Shown in pieces: positions 12,441 to 23,390 of a stretch of 64,000 nt of DNA. Origin of the DNA: Steinernema hermaphroditum. Taxonomy: Eukaryota; Nematoda; Chromadorea; Rhabditida; Steinernematidae. How positions within the stretch are numbered: the stretch's first letter is position 1; each line of letters begins with the position of its first letter. Position numbers and translations under genes: made by a program. Where the stretch lies: contig CM059623.1 of NCBI GenBank assembly GCA_030435675.1, positions 2,320,012 to 2,384,011 on the forward strand, written 5' to 3'. The notes beneath the pieces are model-generated. The model worked only from the letters and a program-made list of their open reading frames with translations, was not told where the DNA came from and made no database searches.

Positions 12441-13065
12441 TTCATTTGTGTTCCCAGTGATCGGTCGGGTCGTCCACTCGCTCTCTCTGAGGCTGCCTGG
12501 GGCCGACTGAGTTGAGTGAGCGGTCGTTCTCGGCCGTCATTGTTGGTTGCATAGTGATCGCCCCGGCTCCCAGAAGGCCTGGAACACCAGGGAGCCGTAG
12601 TTCCAACGTCTTGCCAAGAAGCCCGTCACTGCCGCCCGACTCCACCCGCGCCGCCAGAGAAGCCGAAGAAGCGTTACAACTCCGAAGTCTGTGCCGCCAG
12701 TTGCCTTGATGGTGCCCGGTTTGCCCGTTGTGCTCCACCGACGCGTTTCGCCCAGATGCCGTTCTTCGCCCGTGCTGCCCGCGGAAGCCGCCGAAGAAGC
12801 TTCTCAACTCCGACGTCCGCGCTGCCACCCGAGCTGAAGATGGGCTTGCTGTGTTCCACCGTCTCCGGGGTCAACTCTTCGCCTCTCTGATGCCTGCGCA
12901 CACTGATGGGATCGTCGCCTTCTACTCTGATGCTGTGCCCTGCGCCGGAGCCAGAAGACCGACGACTACGGAGTGGCAATGTGGTTTTTGTGCATATATA
13001 TGACGTCTCGCAAGGCGTAAGCCTTAGATACGAGAAATAAACTCGTAAACTCGTAAACTCGTTGG
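12441..13065 (+). mobile_element. Dispersed retroposon family R1, longest copy
   Basis: GC-rich, non-coding segment that recurs in pieces at 18945-19200, 34206-34440, 53036-53358 (with a poly(A) tail) and reversed at 60744-60865. Shared landmarks are 'cggctcccagaagacctgg'-like, 'gaagccgaagaagcgttrca' and 'actacggagtggcaat' followed by 'gacgtctcgcaaggcgta'. This copy ends in 'aaactcgtaaactcgtaaac', the position where another copy has poly(A). The reading frames across it are not conserved between copies. It interrupts the left side of the palindrome. Confidence 0.7.
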
Positions 13066-13565
13066 TCAACACACAGTACCACTGCAGTACGTCTCGAAAA
13101 CCGTCCTCACATTTCTTATCATCCCAGAAGGGATGCGCAGGCGTTGAAATGCCCACAAAATGGTATTGTGCGCCGAAATGAAGACGACTGCGGCGCCTAG
13201 AATACAGTTTTTGTCAAGAATGCTATGGTCGTTGGGCGTGTGGATGATTCTCCCGTGCCGACGGTTGCCTCTTCCGCGCTTTTCACATTTGACCTAAGCT
13301 ACTTAAGACTCTCTGTCGGTAACAACTCGACTAACACAAACACATGCGGGAGAACTGCTTGGCGTTATTGGGTCCCGTCTTCGTCTTCTTATACAAAGCT
13401 TATGTCGAGCTCTGCGACAAGTAGCGCAGCAGTTTAAAGTGCTAGCCTCTTTTCATCAGTACATGTAGGTCCATTCCGCTCTAAGTGCCTAAACGCTTCT
13501 AAATTGCACAGGGTTCCGCTTATTCTAATATTATGATGCTTGATATATTTCTTTTTATTTGACAG

Positions 13566-15789
13566 CTACACGCTCGAAACATCACACGTTCGTGGAGGAC
13601 ATGCTCCAGAACTGACCCAAACAATATTTTGGAGATAAACTGTTGGATCGTTGAAGGATTTCCCCGCCTTTTCAGCCTTTTCTTGTGGCTCATACGTGTA
13701 CTTCTTTGTTGGATCCTTTGCAGAAACAAAGAAAGCCCCGGGATACTGTAGATTTGCAAACAAATGGCATCCACCTGAAAGTCCTTCTATGTGTAAGTAA
13801 AACTCGTTATCCGCTGTTTTGAGGCAATTCTGCCCGTGAAATGCCATCGTTTTCAGCGACCCTTTGTCATTTTTGGTGTAAGATATGAGATCGACACCGT
13901 TTGCATATCGACATCCTGAAATGATAGGTAATATGAAAAAAAAACAGGAACAGTACTTCGTCGATTGGTGTCAGGGTAGAAGAGATAGAAGGGTGTTGTG
14001 TAGTCCACCACTATTCTGTTCACCACTTCAGCATCGTCGTCCACTTCGCACATCTGATGGGGAACATCGGCTCTCAGTGTACATGAGGCAATATCCAACT
14101 TTCCGAGTTCTTCGGCCGTTTGAAGACAGGCTTAAGGACGGCGGTTTTTGGAAGCTGTAGGGAAGGAGACCTACGTTTCAGCGGTGGAGAATTGTCCAGT
14201 TTCACTTCAGTGGCACATTTGTTGCAGGACACGTAGCGAATGTCCTTGAATTTAGCGCTCGTTTTCAATATTTTTCCATCAACAGTACATTGCCCTAAAA
14301 CAAGGGCCAACAATAGACACTAAATGGTAAAAACTAGAGATACATTAGAGCTGAGTGCATCCTTTGTAACGAAAATTTTACAATCCTAAATGCTCGCCAT
14401 TTGGAAGCCAGCCACGACATACGGTGTGACTAATTAGGATTAAACCCCTAGATGTTCTAGATGATCGAATCCTAACCCTAGATAGCAAAACTTGATTTAG
14501 GGCTTAGGCGATTCGGTGCACATGCGACTCCCAAACTCTAACAAATTTGAGCGTCGCTTACTTGTGAAAATTCCCTACACATCGGACTTGGCAATCCGTG
14601 TTTTCGATCGGATACTCCCTTCCCTATTCATTATGATTGGACCGCCATAGATTATTGATACTACTTGGTAAGGGCATTTATTATGAATATAACCTACATG
14701 GGCATTATCTAAAGTACCCATCCATGTAGCTGCTTCTACACCCCAATATGACCCAAAAAGGGCACCTAGAGAGAAGCGCAGAAAGTCATTCAGAAATTCA
14801 GCTTTGTGAAACCGGTCGCTTTTTGTCGTTTTCGCTTCTCTTTTCCATTCTCCACGATCGGTCTCACGGTTGAATGTTTATGGAGATGAGATTCCAAGCT
14901 TAGACTTCTGTCTAGATGCCTTGGAAATCTTACATATTCCATGAAGGCAAGTCTCGTTCAGAAAAGTCGAGATACCGACGCAGAAAGAAAGCCGTTCAGA
15001 AATTCTGACCGGCAGGACCGCTCGCTTTTTGTCGTTCTTTCAACCGGTCTCCCGCTTGCCACAAAAAAAAATGACATTCCACACTTCTGTATGGTTGTAT
15101 AGCTGCCCCTTTTTGGATCACCCTGTAGTTTTTAATCGGAATCCATGGATTCAGGCTTACCTGGCTGAGGACAATTAAGCATAACCTTCAGATTATGGTC
15201 AAATGCACTTTCTGTGATAACTTCCGTCGCGCACTTCATGGCGCTATCACAAACGCAGAGTGCTTGTCCGACATCACAGTAGAAGTCCACCGCTTTCAGT
15301 CCAGCTCCGTCTTCGTTCAATTCGAAAATTATGTGATTCCTGTATTCAACTAAAAAGGCTCACAAATATTGGTTAGCCACGTGTTCCTCACTGGATCACT
15401 CTACGCGATCTTTGTTCACATAGTAGAGAGGCGTGTTCACCGCATCTCTGATCAAAACGACATTACGCCCGTTGAACTCGACTTGGTAGTCATCTTGGCC
15501 TCTGGTCTTCTCAGGTGAACACGTCTTCAAAGACGATTTACTGCTTGTTATTGGTAGCGTTGTTGGTACAATGGTAGTGGTCGTCACAGCAGGTTTTGCT
15601 ATCATTGGCGTTGTGGATTCTGCACCTAAATATCGACAGAAGTTTGCAACACTCATGAACCTAAAACATACACAAATCAGAGTTTTGATCACATACACCC
15701 TTAGTTACGTCCTTTTCTGTTGGTCTCATTCGAGCACATCCGTCGATGGAGACTGTGAAAAGGAAGAAGAAGAGGAGTGGGGTCGACAT
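13566..15789 (-). CDS. Secreted two-module cysteine-rich protein, inner left copy
   Basis: Exons on the minus strand: 15789-15699, 15625-15400, 15339-15161, 14294-14175, 14130-13957 and 13915-13566, giving about 379 residues. Signal peptide MSTPLLFFFLFTVSIDG, then CARMRPTEKD and a Thr/Ser/Pro linker. Module 1: VEFNGRNVVLIRD, NHIIFELNED, LCVCDS, LNCP. Module 2: GQCTVDG, RYVSCNKC, DNSPPL, ACLQTAEELGKL, HQMCEVDDD, CRYANGVDLISY, GGCHLF and VSSGACPPRTCD. The last exon reads straight through the position where the outer copies have an intron, so that intron was lost here. The 876 bp intron 15160-14295 contains two decayed tandem units (near 14773-14870 and 14975-15065). One junction is phase 2, unlike the family's phase 1, so the acceptor at 15340 is the least certain part. 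Confidence 0.74.
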
Positions 15790-15980
15790 TCAGTGATGTT
15801 CTCCAGTGAACACTCAAAATGTCCCCTAAGTGCAGCCCTATAAGTGCACAGTGCATTTTTATCATTTGCATGAGAACCCTCTATGTTCTCACTAACTGCC
15901 TTCCTGGTTTTTCTCCAAATGCAGGTCATTCGTCGATCGACGCTTTTTCACTACTCAGGTGTGCACTCTCTGTGCCATAA

Positions 15981-15992
15981 TCAAATTTGCAC
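15981..15992 (+). promoter_or_regulatory. Conserved upstream word TCAAATTTGCAC (inner left)
   Basis: Same 12-mer as at 12305, here 192 bp upstream of the inner left start codon, followed by 'tttgtcacattgaccgcctg'. Confidence 0.6.
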
Positions 15993-16495
15993 TTTGTCAC
16001 ATTGACCGCCTGCAGAATGGCACACAAAAAGAGACCTTTTGAACGTACCTAGGGAACATCCCAAAGTTGGGTACAGCTCCAATTCTTACCAAACATTTCC
16101 ATCGCCGAACAGGCAATGGTAGTACTCCCCCAATGGAATCGTACTTACCATGGATAAATGTGTGGATTCTAAAAGCCATGTTCCCTCCAATATTTCCACT
16201 GAGCATGTGCGCTCAAGAAGCTCGACTATGCCATCATGTCGGCCTCATAAACGTATCCATGATATTCCCGTTTCATATAAAGTGCATCGCCTTATTCTCT
16301 ATGCTTTCTCTATCTCTTGCCAATTGCATACACGTCATCGACCATCCGAAAGGTGATGGAAGTGGAGAGTTTGGAGTAATCAACCTTGCCATTTTCATAT
16401 TTTTTGTTAATCCATCCGACAGTAAATGTAGGTCGTTCTCCAACATCCAAGAATAAGTTTTTACTTCTAAAGGATGCACGCCTCACCGACATCAA

Positions 16496-16507
16496 TCAAA
16501 TTTGCAT
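16496..16507 (+). promoter_or_regulatory. Orphan copy of the upstream word
   Basis: Reads TCAAATTTGCAT followed by 'tttgtcccattgattatctg', clearly a copy of the inner left upstream block, in the same orientation, but no family gene is found 180-190 bp below it. It may mark a lost sixth gene. Confidence 0.5.
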
Positions 16508-17147
16508 TTTGTCCCATTGATTATCTGCAGAGTACGCCTCGTCGCGATCTCTGCGCGTTTTCTCGACAGATGATTAATCACACGATTCATCGGTGTGGTC
16601 AAGTGGTCATCATGTTTGCTGGCCGCTATGACGGGAATCCTTTAGCTTTTCGGACCATTTACCATGTACATACTTTCCACAATCTTTCTCGAAGTCACTT
16701 GTCTATCACCATCCTAGCAGTTTAAAAGTGGTGAAACAATGAATTTTGTTCGGGTTTGATTGGTCGGGGTCGGTTCGACGCCGCCCTCAGTCTACATCTT
16801 GCCTGCTATCTGAAACCAACCGCTTCTTGGTGATCACTCTAGCCGTGTGGCAGATAATAAACGAAGACAGCGGTTTGTGAAAGAGTGCATTTGGAAAGAT
16901 TGTAGGGATTTGGATTGAACTTGATTATTACTGTGAGATTATGTCACACTCTACTGACATGTTCTTTGACAACGATGTCCATTGATTGACGTCTTTTAAG
17001 AATTTTTCGGTCATTCATTTACATATAGCGGACAAAATCACAATGAGGTAATCATAAACAGTTGAAAAATAAATGTGAGAAGCTATAGGTGATGCTTGAT
17101 CACTTGAACAACATTCTTTTTCGATTCAGCTCCCTCGGTAATCGCTC

Positions 17148-17402
17148 TCATCGAGAATCACACGGTGGAAACTGTCCAAATCCACAGAACCGGCAACGTT
17201 CGCCTTGGCCTCCGGCGTTGCATCCGAGGGATTCACCCTTAAACACATTTCCGCCACGTTGGTCTATATGCTGACTTACAGCTGAGCAGCGCATGTCATA
17301 GCAAACTTGTTGTCCTCCCACGTCAGAACAGTAATACTTCCAGCATCCGAAAGTGAGATTAGAGATAAGGGCTATTAGCAGAACAAGGATAAGTTTGGCC
17401 AT
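17148..17402 (-). CDS. Small secreted eight-cysteine peptide
   Basis: The frame starts with a clear signal peptide (MAKLILVLLIALISNLTFG). It can be read as one exon of 84 residues, but a canonical gtaagt donor and a TTTAAG acceptor bound a 42 bp in-frame intron at 17279-17238; splicing gives about 70 residues. The mature part then has exactly eight cysteines, in CWKYYC, VCYDMRC, LGCNAGG, RCRFC and PPCDSR, enough for four disulfides. It resembles secreted antimicrobial or venom-type peptides only in architecture; no family is recognised and no activity is claimed. It lies at the centre of the palindrome and has no mirror copy. Confidence 0.65.
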   Translation of the reverse strand: MAKLILVLLIALISNLTFGCWKYYCSDVGGQQVCYDMRCSAVSQHIDQRGGNVFKGESLGCNAGGQGERCRFCGFGQFPPCDSR

Positions 17403-17509
17403 TCTGGAAGAAACAGAACAAATGGACTTAGCTTAACTGGGCTTCTATGAAACAAGACTGGACAAACAAGGTAGTAAAAAACGTTTTATACACCTTTGTA
17501 GCGCGTTAC

Positions 17510-17690
17510 TGTAAATCAAGTCCCTCATTATCTGAACGATGTTGTTTTTTGTTTTTGCAGTACTTCCTGCACTACCTCGTTTGGATCTGGTTCTTGCAAC
17601 ATGGCCTGTGTTAATAGCCTGCAAAATAGACCTGTTCAATTGCCAATTATTCTCTATGCGGAAGTTCTTTTCATTGCACCTATTGATCGT
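17510..17690. repeat. Direct repeat, left copy
   Basis: About 180 bp that recurs in the same orientation at 18060-18290 (shared 'gaacratgttgttttttg' and 'tgcggaagttctttt'). The two copies flank the transposase relic. They do not match known terminal repeats. Confidence 0.6.
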
Positions 17691-17733
17691 TCATTTATTT
17701 CCAGTTATTTCGCTGGTATTTACTAAAAATGGC

Positions 17734-18090
17734 ACCGCTTGAAGATCGACTTTCCATTATTCGGATACATTAAACGCGGAATCTAGTGAATCCGGGTATC
17801 GTGAAAGCCTTCGATTCGAGGATTCGAGCTATATGAGGTCAAGCCAGTTGCTGATCACTTCAGGGAGATGGGATAGGTCAAGCACATGGCCCGGAAAGGT
17901 GCACAGAAAGAAAACAGTGCGAACTCCAGCTGTTCGAGAAGCCATCGAAAGAAGTTGAAGTGGTATTCAGCCCGGAGTTAAAAGTTGGCTAACGAGTATG
18001 GAATCTCAAGAAGTCCGGCGAATATTGAAGGAAGATCGGGAGACGTTTCCTTACACTAGAGCTATCATCAAGTTCCTCATTACCTGAACA
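17734..18090 (+). pseudogene. Broken mariner/Tc1-type transposase, N-terminal part
   Basis: Reading with frameshifts and at least two stop codons gives the usual order of a Tc1/mariner DNA-binding region: MAPLEDRLSIIR, then KKTVRTPAVREAIERS, then LANEYGIS and VRRILKEDRETFPY. No single frame stays open and the catalytic DDE/D part is missing. It is a decayed insertion at the centre of the palindrome, between the direct repeats 17510-17690 and 18060-18290. Confidence 0.65.
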
Positions 18091-18290
18091 ATGTTGTTTT
18101 TTGGTTTTGTAGTTCCTCGGGATCTATTTGTTTTTGCACTAATGCCTGGAGTACTTCCTCTGGATCTGGTTTTTGCCACACGGCATAACACAGCGTCTGT
18201 GTTAGCAGATTGAAAAACACACCTGTTTACATCAGCCAATTATTCAGTGTGCGGAAGTTCTTTTCAATCTAGCTTTGCATACATCGATTG
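18060..18290. repeat. Direct repeat, right copy
   Basis: Second copy of the repeat at 17510-17690, starting exactly where the transposase relic fades out. Confidence 0.55.
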
Positions 18291-18454
18291 ATCGCCTACG
18301 AAGTGACTAAGGTGTGAAGCCATCCTAGTGCTGCTCCAAAGCGATCACGGAGTTCACATTCCCTTCGAAGCCATCGACGAAGTTATCGCCATTCTCACCG
18401 AATGCCATGCGACACGGCAGCTCTCAAGCTACTGGAGTATGGCTCTATCAGACC

Positions 18455-18525
18455 GACCACATGCTTAGAGAGCGACCGGAGGGACCGACCACTCGCCACA
18501 GCGATGCGAGTGAGACTCGAAAACT
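18455..18525. repeat. Dispersed repeat R2, first copy
   Basis: A core of about 55 bp around 'agcgaccggagggaccgacc' followed by 'gagtgagact' recurs in the same orientation at 40240-40312. Too short to classify. Confidence 0.55.
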
Positions 18526-18944
18526 AAACGTGCCAGGATCAATCGGAAAACCAATTCCAACTGAGACCAACTGAGGCAAGCCGAAAATACAGCCGTCCCT
18601 GGTTCCTGACTTGGCTCACTTTTTAGCGCATTAGACGCATTGCGAAGATTTCGCCGTTTCCACGGGAAAAGTAATGGATCGTTGCAAAGATCGGGGCGAA
18701 CTGATTCCTTTAATCACCAGCGAATCGAGCGGCCGATGATCCTTTTTTCTACATTCATGCCCACCCACCTTGTTGTTCTCCTGGTGATCAATCAAATTCG
18801 CACATCGGCTAAAAAGCTCTCACTCCTTGCAGAGCGGAACCATTAATCATCTCAAAGAAAACTGATCTATTGTCGAAGAATACGATCGATCGGAATGTTC
18901 ATTTGTTTTGAATGGATTGCGCCAGATTAAAGGAACTGATTACG

Positions 18945-19200
18945 ATGACTGCCGTGGCGATTTCATAGCCTCTCATGACTATTTTTGTCGGCCAATGCAA
19001 TTAGGCAAAGCAAAGACGACGGATTCACTGTGTTCCACCGTATGTTCCAATTCCGGAATCAACTTCTTCGCCTCTCTGATCACAGCGTTGTGTTCTGGTG
19101 CTTTGGCCAAAAGAAGAGCGGCGACTACGGAGTGGCAATATGGTTCTTGTGCATATATGACGTCTCTATTAAGATAACATCCCTCTATCATCTTATGACA
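18945..19200 (+). mobile_element. Retroposon R1, partial copy
   Basis: Shares with the copy at 12441 the run 'ggattcactgtgttccaccg'-like and 'actacggagtggcaatatgg', ending just after 'atatgacgtctc'. Confidence 0.6.
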
Positions 19201-19445
19201 TCTTGATGACATGTATTGACTTTTCGTGGTCGATCAGGCGTTACGTACCTGGCGGGACCAGCTCCAAACGCACAGTATCGACCATGCTATCATCGGTGTG
19301 GCGCTTAGGTATGCTTGGCAATGAAACTGTTTGGGAAAGTGTAGGAGCGATATCCGGCTTTGTTCCCTTCCCTATAGTGATGTCCCCTTAGAAGTTCAAA
19401 AGATCTCTTTTTGTGCACCATTTTGCAGCCGGTCAATGCGATAAG

Positions 19446-19457
19446 GTGCAAATTTGA
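19446..19457 (-). promoter_or_regulatory. Conserved upstream word (inner right)
   Basis: Reverse complement of TCAAATTTGCAC, 193 bp upstream of the inner right start codon. Confidence 0.6.
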
Positions 19458-19649
19458 TTAATGTCGATAAGCCATCGCGTGCACAAGTCAATAGTCACAA
19501 AGCGCCGATCGACGAATGACCTGCATTTGGAGAAAAACCAGGAAGAGTGAGAACATAGAGGGTTCTCATGCAAATGATAAAAATGAGCCGTGCACTTATA
19601 AGGCTGCACTTAGGGGACATTTTGAGTGTTCACTGGAGAACATCGCTGA

Positions 19650-22576
19650 ATGTTAACCCCACTCCTCTTCTTCTTCCTTTTCACAGTCTCCATCGACGGA
19701 TGTGCTCGAATGAGACCAACAGAAAAAGACGTCACTAAGGGTGTATGTGACCAGCATGACGACTCTGAGTTTTGTATGTTTCAGCCAAGGAAATTTGCTC
19801 TACTTCTACCTTTTTAGGCCAAGAGTCAACAAGAACGCCGTTCATTACAAGTACTAGTGTCATTCCTAGTACGACAACAACGATCTCCACCACGACAACA
19901 GCAGCCTCAAATACATGTCCAGCACCAATGAAACCCACAAACAATCCTAAACCCATAAGCGAGAACATTCCGCTCGGCAAAAACGCTGTCATTTTGATTA
20001 GAGATCCGGTGAACCTGTCGAAATATTGGATGAGCATTGATATACAGAAGAAAGGTATATGCTTCACGTACCACTAGAATTCCATAGATACTAGTTTAGT
20101 TGAGTACAAGACTCACGTAGTGTTCCAACTGGACAACAAAAAACATGACCATCTGCTCACCATCTACTGCGAACACCAACTACCCATATGTGTGTGCGAC
20201 GAAACAATGAACTGCAAGAAAGAACCACTTACTGACTCTATCTATCACCACTTGAGACTGAGTCAGGCATGTCCTCGAAATGGCAAGTTTCACTAAAATG
20301 AATATATCGATGACTTTGGTGCATTAAGGACCGTGTACGGTAAATGGAGACACGTATGCAAGAGGCAAAAAAGCTAAGCAGTATAAGAATATAAGCTATA
20401 TTTCGTGTAATGCGTGTGCAAATGATGTGGTCCTGGATGGCAGTAATCGATCGCCGCGTAAGTTTCAATATTTGTGTTATTTCTTTAACCATGATACTTG
20501 AGGGACCTTTTTATGAATTTCAATTGGAAATGATGCTGATAAGTCTGACATAAGTCTTTCCCATATACAGATCCTTAAAACATGTTGACACATATTTTAA
20601 GGATCTGTATATGGGAAAACTAACAATGTAAAGGATGTGTTTTATTAGAATTTTTGCTGCTTTCAATCAGCGGCATCCAGTGAAGTAAAAGCAGAATTTT
20701 GATGGGGTGTCGACACGATATTAGGCGGTCACGGTCGCGACCACATCGAATTTGTATAGGACTTCGGAGTTGCGTCACCGTTTTTCTCAAAATACATCAC
20801 AACTTCGGTTGTCAACTTCTGTTGTCCTAATTCCGATATATCCTTTCCACTAGTGATGTACCGGAACGAACCGGAATCAGTCAGAAGGTCCGGGGTTCGA
20901 ATCCGCCCGCGGGCCAAACTTTTTTTATGTACTTTTTCCGCATATTTTTCCGTTTATTTAAACTTTGTTCACCTAGAATCAGACAATGAAACAGTTTCCA
21001 GAATGTTATGTCAAGAAAATACGAGAATAAAAAAGTTTTGGTCGCGGGTGGATTCGAACCCCGGACCTTCTGACTGATTCCGGTTCGTCCCGGTTTCCGT
21101 GCATCCCTATTCTCCACATAAGCGGATATGCACAGACACATAGACAACCACATAAAATAAGAACCCCCGAGGGAAACCGAACCCGACAGCTCCCGAATAC
21201 AGACAGAGCACGTTCGCAATTCCGTCTAGTCCTTCCGTTTCTTTATTCTTTTTAAATCATTTTTTGCCTATTATGTGAACGCCAATTTTGCCGGCCTGCC
21301 GGCTTTAGTGTCACCATTCGAAAGGATGTCAGGTATATCATGTCTTTACCGCCGGTAGGCTATTGATGTCTTGCCACCCGCAGGGATACTGGGCTTCTAA
21401 TACCTAGAAGGTGCAAAATCAGTCACGTTTATTGAAACAGTAATCGAAACAGAAGCAGTCACATCAAATCCCATTGAAATTCAACTCGAGAGCGAACGTG
21501 CGACGTTTACCTTGATTTCGTTTCTGACTGTATGATTCATTCGCTATACTTAAGCAGCGGAGGCCCCAGACAAATCTCTCACAAACACATACAAACCATA
21601 ATGGGCACCACAGACACCACTGCTACTTGCGCTGGAAAATCAAGTCGGATTCTTATTTGCTTGATCCATGAGCCTGTAAACGTTATTAACCACACACTTA
21701 CTGACAATCCTACTGCAAATGAAAGGACGCGATCGCTTGTCGCGACAACGATATTACAGTAGCTGGTCATGTTTCAAATATTGTTTCCAAGGAACATGAC
21801 GTATCGGTTCATGTCACGTTTAGATAAGGTCAATTCTCGTGCATAACTGGATCATCTACATTTTCACTTCGTTAAAATGTTCTCTGACTGTCTTCTGTTT
21901 GATCTGTTTGACGAACACCGTTATTTTAGCTTGTCTCCAAACGCCTGAACAACTACAACGCTTGGATTTGAAGTCATGCTCGGCAGGCGACAGCGTACCC
22001 TACCAGATGTGCCAAGTAGACGACAAGGACATCGTAAACAAGGTCGTCGTAGACTTTACGAATCCGTCATATCATTTTTATCCAAATAAGGACGTCCGAC
22101 GTGGGTTTAATCGACTTTTCTCCAGACAGTTCTTAGTTTAGGCTGTCGCTATCGAACTGGCGTGGACCTAATTTCGTACAAACGACCAGATCCAAACGAA
22201 AAGGCGACAAAGGACGCTCTCTACTTCTTCGCAGAACGGCCTGTGTGCGTGAAAACTGCCCGAAATGAATTCTATACAGCAAACGGATATTTCATTATTC
22301 GACAATTCTGCACACCTGGTAGCTTTTTTTATCGATGATCCATCAATGTGTTCATGATATGCTTCAGACAAATGCAGTCTGTATATGTACATGTACAGAG
22401 AAGACGCTGCTGCCATCTCTTTAGCTGTACCAAAGAAGAAATATGACTTTAAGGCTCAAAAGAACGCAGAGAAGAGCGGAGCGTTGTTCACAGACGAACA
22501 CGCATTTCTTCAGGATATCGTTTGGCTCAGTGAAGGGATCTGTCCTCCACGCAATTGTGACGCTACTGTTGAGTGA
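19650..22576 (+). CDS. Secreted two-module protein, inner right copy, one exon missing
   Basis: Recognisable exons 19650-19740, 19818-20054, 20100-20282, 21930-22100, 22142-22318 and 22368-22576 join in frame to about 355 residues. Signal peptide MLTPLLFFFLFTVSIDG; Thr-rich linker; module 1 (KNAVILIRDPVN, YKTHVVFQLD, ICVCDETMNC); module 2 (ACLQTPEQLQRL, YQMCQVDD, CRYRTGVDLISY, QFCTP, KCSLYMY, LSEGICPPRNCD). The roughly 40-residue exon with QCTV...SCNKC...SPP, present in all four paralogs, was not found in the 1.65 kb between 20282 and 21930. Because the flanking introns are phase 1 its loss does not shift the frame. The donor after 20282 is GCAAGT rather than GT, so either a GC-AG intron is used or the gene is dying. 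Confidence 0.6.
20556..20620. repeat. Strong hairpin, about 24 bp stem
   Basis: The stretch 'cccatatacagatccttaaa' is followed after about 14 bases by its reverse complement. It lies in the long intron of the inner right copy. Too symmetrical to be chance; possibly a minute foldback element or an RNA hairpin. Confidence 0.7.
20845..21105. repeat. Inverted pair of tRNA-like segments
   Basis: About 75 bp at 20848-20930 recurs reversed at 21030-21105. Each has a perfect Pol III B box (ggttcgaatcc in reading direction), a tRNA-like stretch 'cagtcagaaggtccgggg' before it, and a T run after it. The cloverleaf cannot be closed: the T stem has mismatches and the acceptor stem is absent. I read them as degenerate tRNA-derived elements in head-to-head array, not as working tRNAs. 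Confidence 0.6.
21110..21230 (-). mobile_element. tRNA-derived SINE, partial copy
   Basis: Reverse strand carries ATTGCGAACG (A-box side), then GGGTTCGGTT (B box), then a segment like 'ttattttatgtggttgtc', the same order as in the copy at 24690-25015. Confidence 0.55.
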
Positions 22577-23197
22577 TAAATCAACTAGACCAAACTCGTC
22601 TGTTCATTGGAAGATGAGCGCAGATAAGTGCACAGAGAAAGTGAACAGGCAACAACACTTCTCCGTTGACCTTCAGTATCTTCGAGCTAGACGCTGAAAC
22701 TGGGAGGTGTACCAAAAGAGTTCCTTTTTCATTCCATCTCGGAATGCTAGGGGTATCGTTTTGTAGAATTTCAAGGAACAAATCTCTATGAGACGGTTCA
22801 AATGCTTCCGCAACAACTCGACCACACATCGATTCCCGCGAAACAAACAAGCCACCTTTTTTGGCAGGCATGTTGCCAACTGTGGTGAACAGCCATGAAT
22901 GAACGGTAATCAGCATAGCAAAGCTACTCTTGAGTCGAGCTAAAGCGACACCACAGGCCATGCGGCGTGCCATCGTGTTTTAACATCGCCGTCCATATGC
23001 ACTAGAGTGACCAAATAACAACAGAATTGACGCTCGAAGCACGAAATGAAATGATGGGTTTCGGGACACACTGCAATTTATAACGGTCTTTGTGTGTTGT
23101 CACTTGATCAAAGGTGGGCATTTATTCGAGATCGCGCTGTTGCCTAAAAAAAACGTTGCGCGGTCAACCGGTTTTCCGACAGTGCAAAGGTGACAAG

Positions 23198-23209
23198 GTG
23201 CAAATTTGA
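23198..23209 (-). promoter_or_regulatory. Conserved upstream word (outer right)
   Basis: Reverse complement of TCAAATTTGCAC, 182 bp upstream of the outer right start, exactly the spacing of the outer left copy. Confidence 0.6.
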
Positions 23210-23390
23210 TTTATGCTTTCGAATCTAAAGACCACTCCCGTAAACAGAAAAATACTCAAGGTCCGGCGCCCAACATCCCGAAATACTCTGGTCTCCCGGA
23301 GGTCCGAAAAATGAAGAAATCCTGGTGACTTTGTATATAAGGTTGCTCGGGGGTTGTGATGGATAAGGCAGACCCCAGGCGTATACCGCG

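Larger units (their letters stand above)
13540..16170. repeat. Palindrome, inner left arm
   Basis: Reverse-complement counterpart of about 19270-22600. The start-codon region and some 350 bp upstream are highly similar (15600-16050 against 19390-19780); identity falls off towards the centre, where only scattered matches remain near 16040-16110 and 19290-19385. Confidence 0.75.
19270..22600. repeat. Palindrome, inner right arm
   Basis: Mirror of about 13540-16170. It is longer because unrelated sequence, including a tRNA-like inverted pair, has inserted between its third and fourth recognisable exons. Confidence 0.72.

Noticed and set aside
12442..13156. Arg/Ser-rich frames up to 160 residues on the minus strand
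   Set aside because: They lie in the GC-rich retroposon R1 and are not conserved in its other copies.
14460..14510. Telomere-like cctaaccctag words
   Set aside because: Only two imperfect units, also not the nematode TTAGGC repeat; part of a decayed intron sequence.
16067..16495. Frames on both strands near the inner left promoter, one beginning MLSLSLANC
   Set aside because: Short, overlapping and without the family's motifs; no consistent exon chain could be built.
20848..20930. tRNA gene call
   Set aside because: B box and terminator are present but T and acceptor stems do not pair; listed as a tRNA-derived repeat instead.
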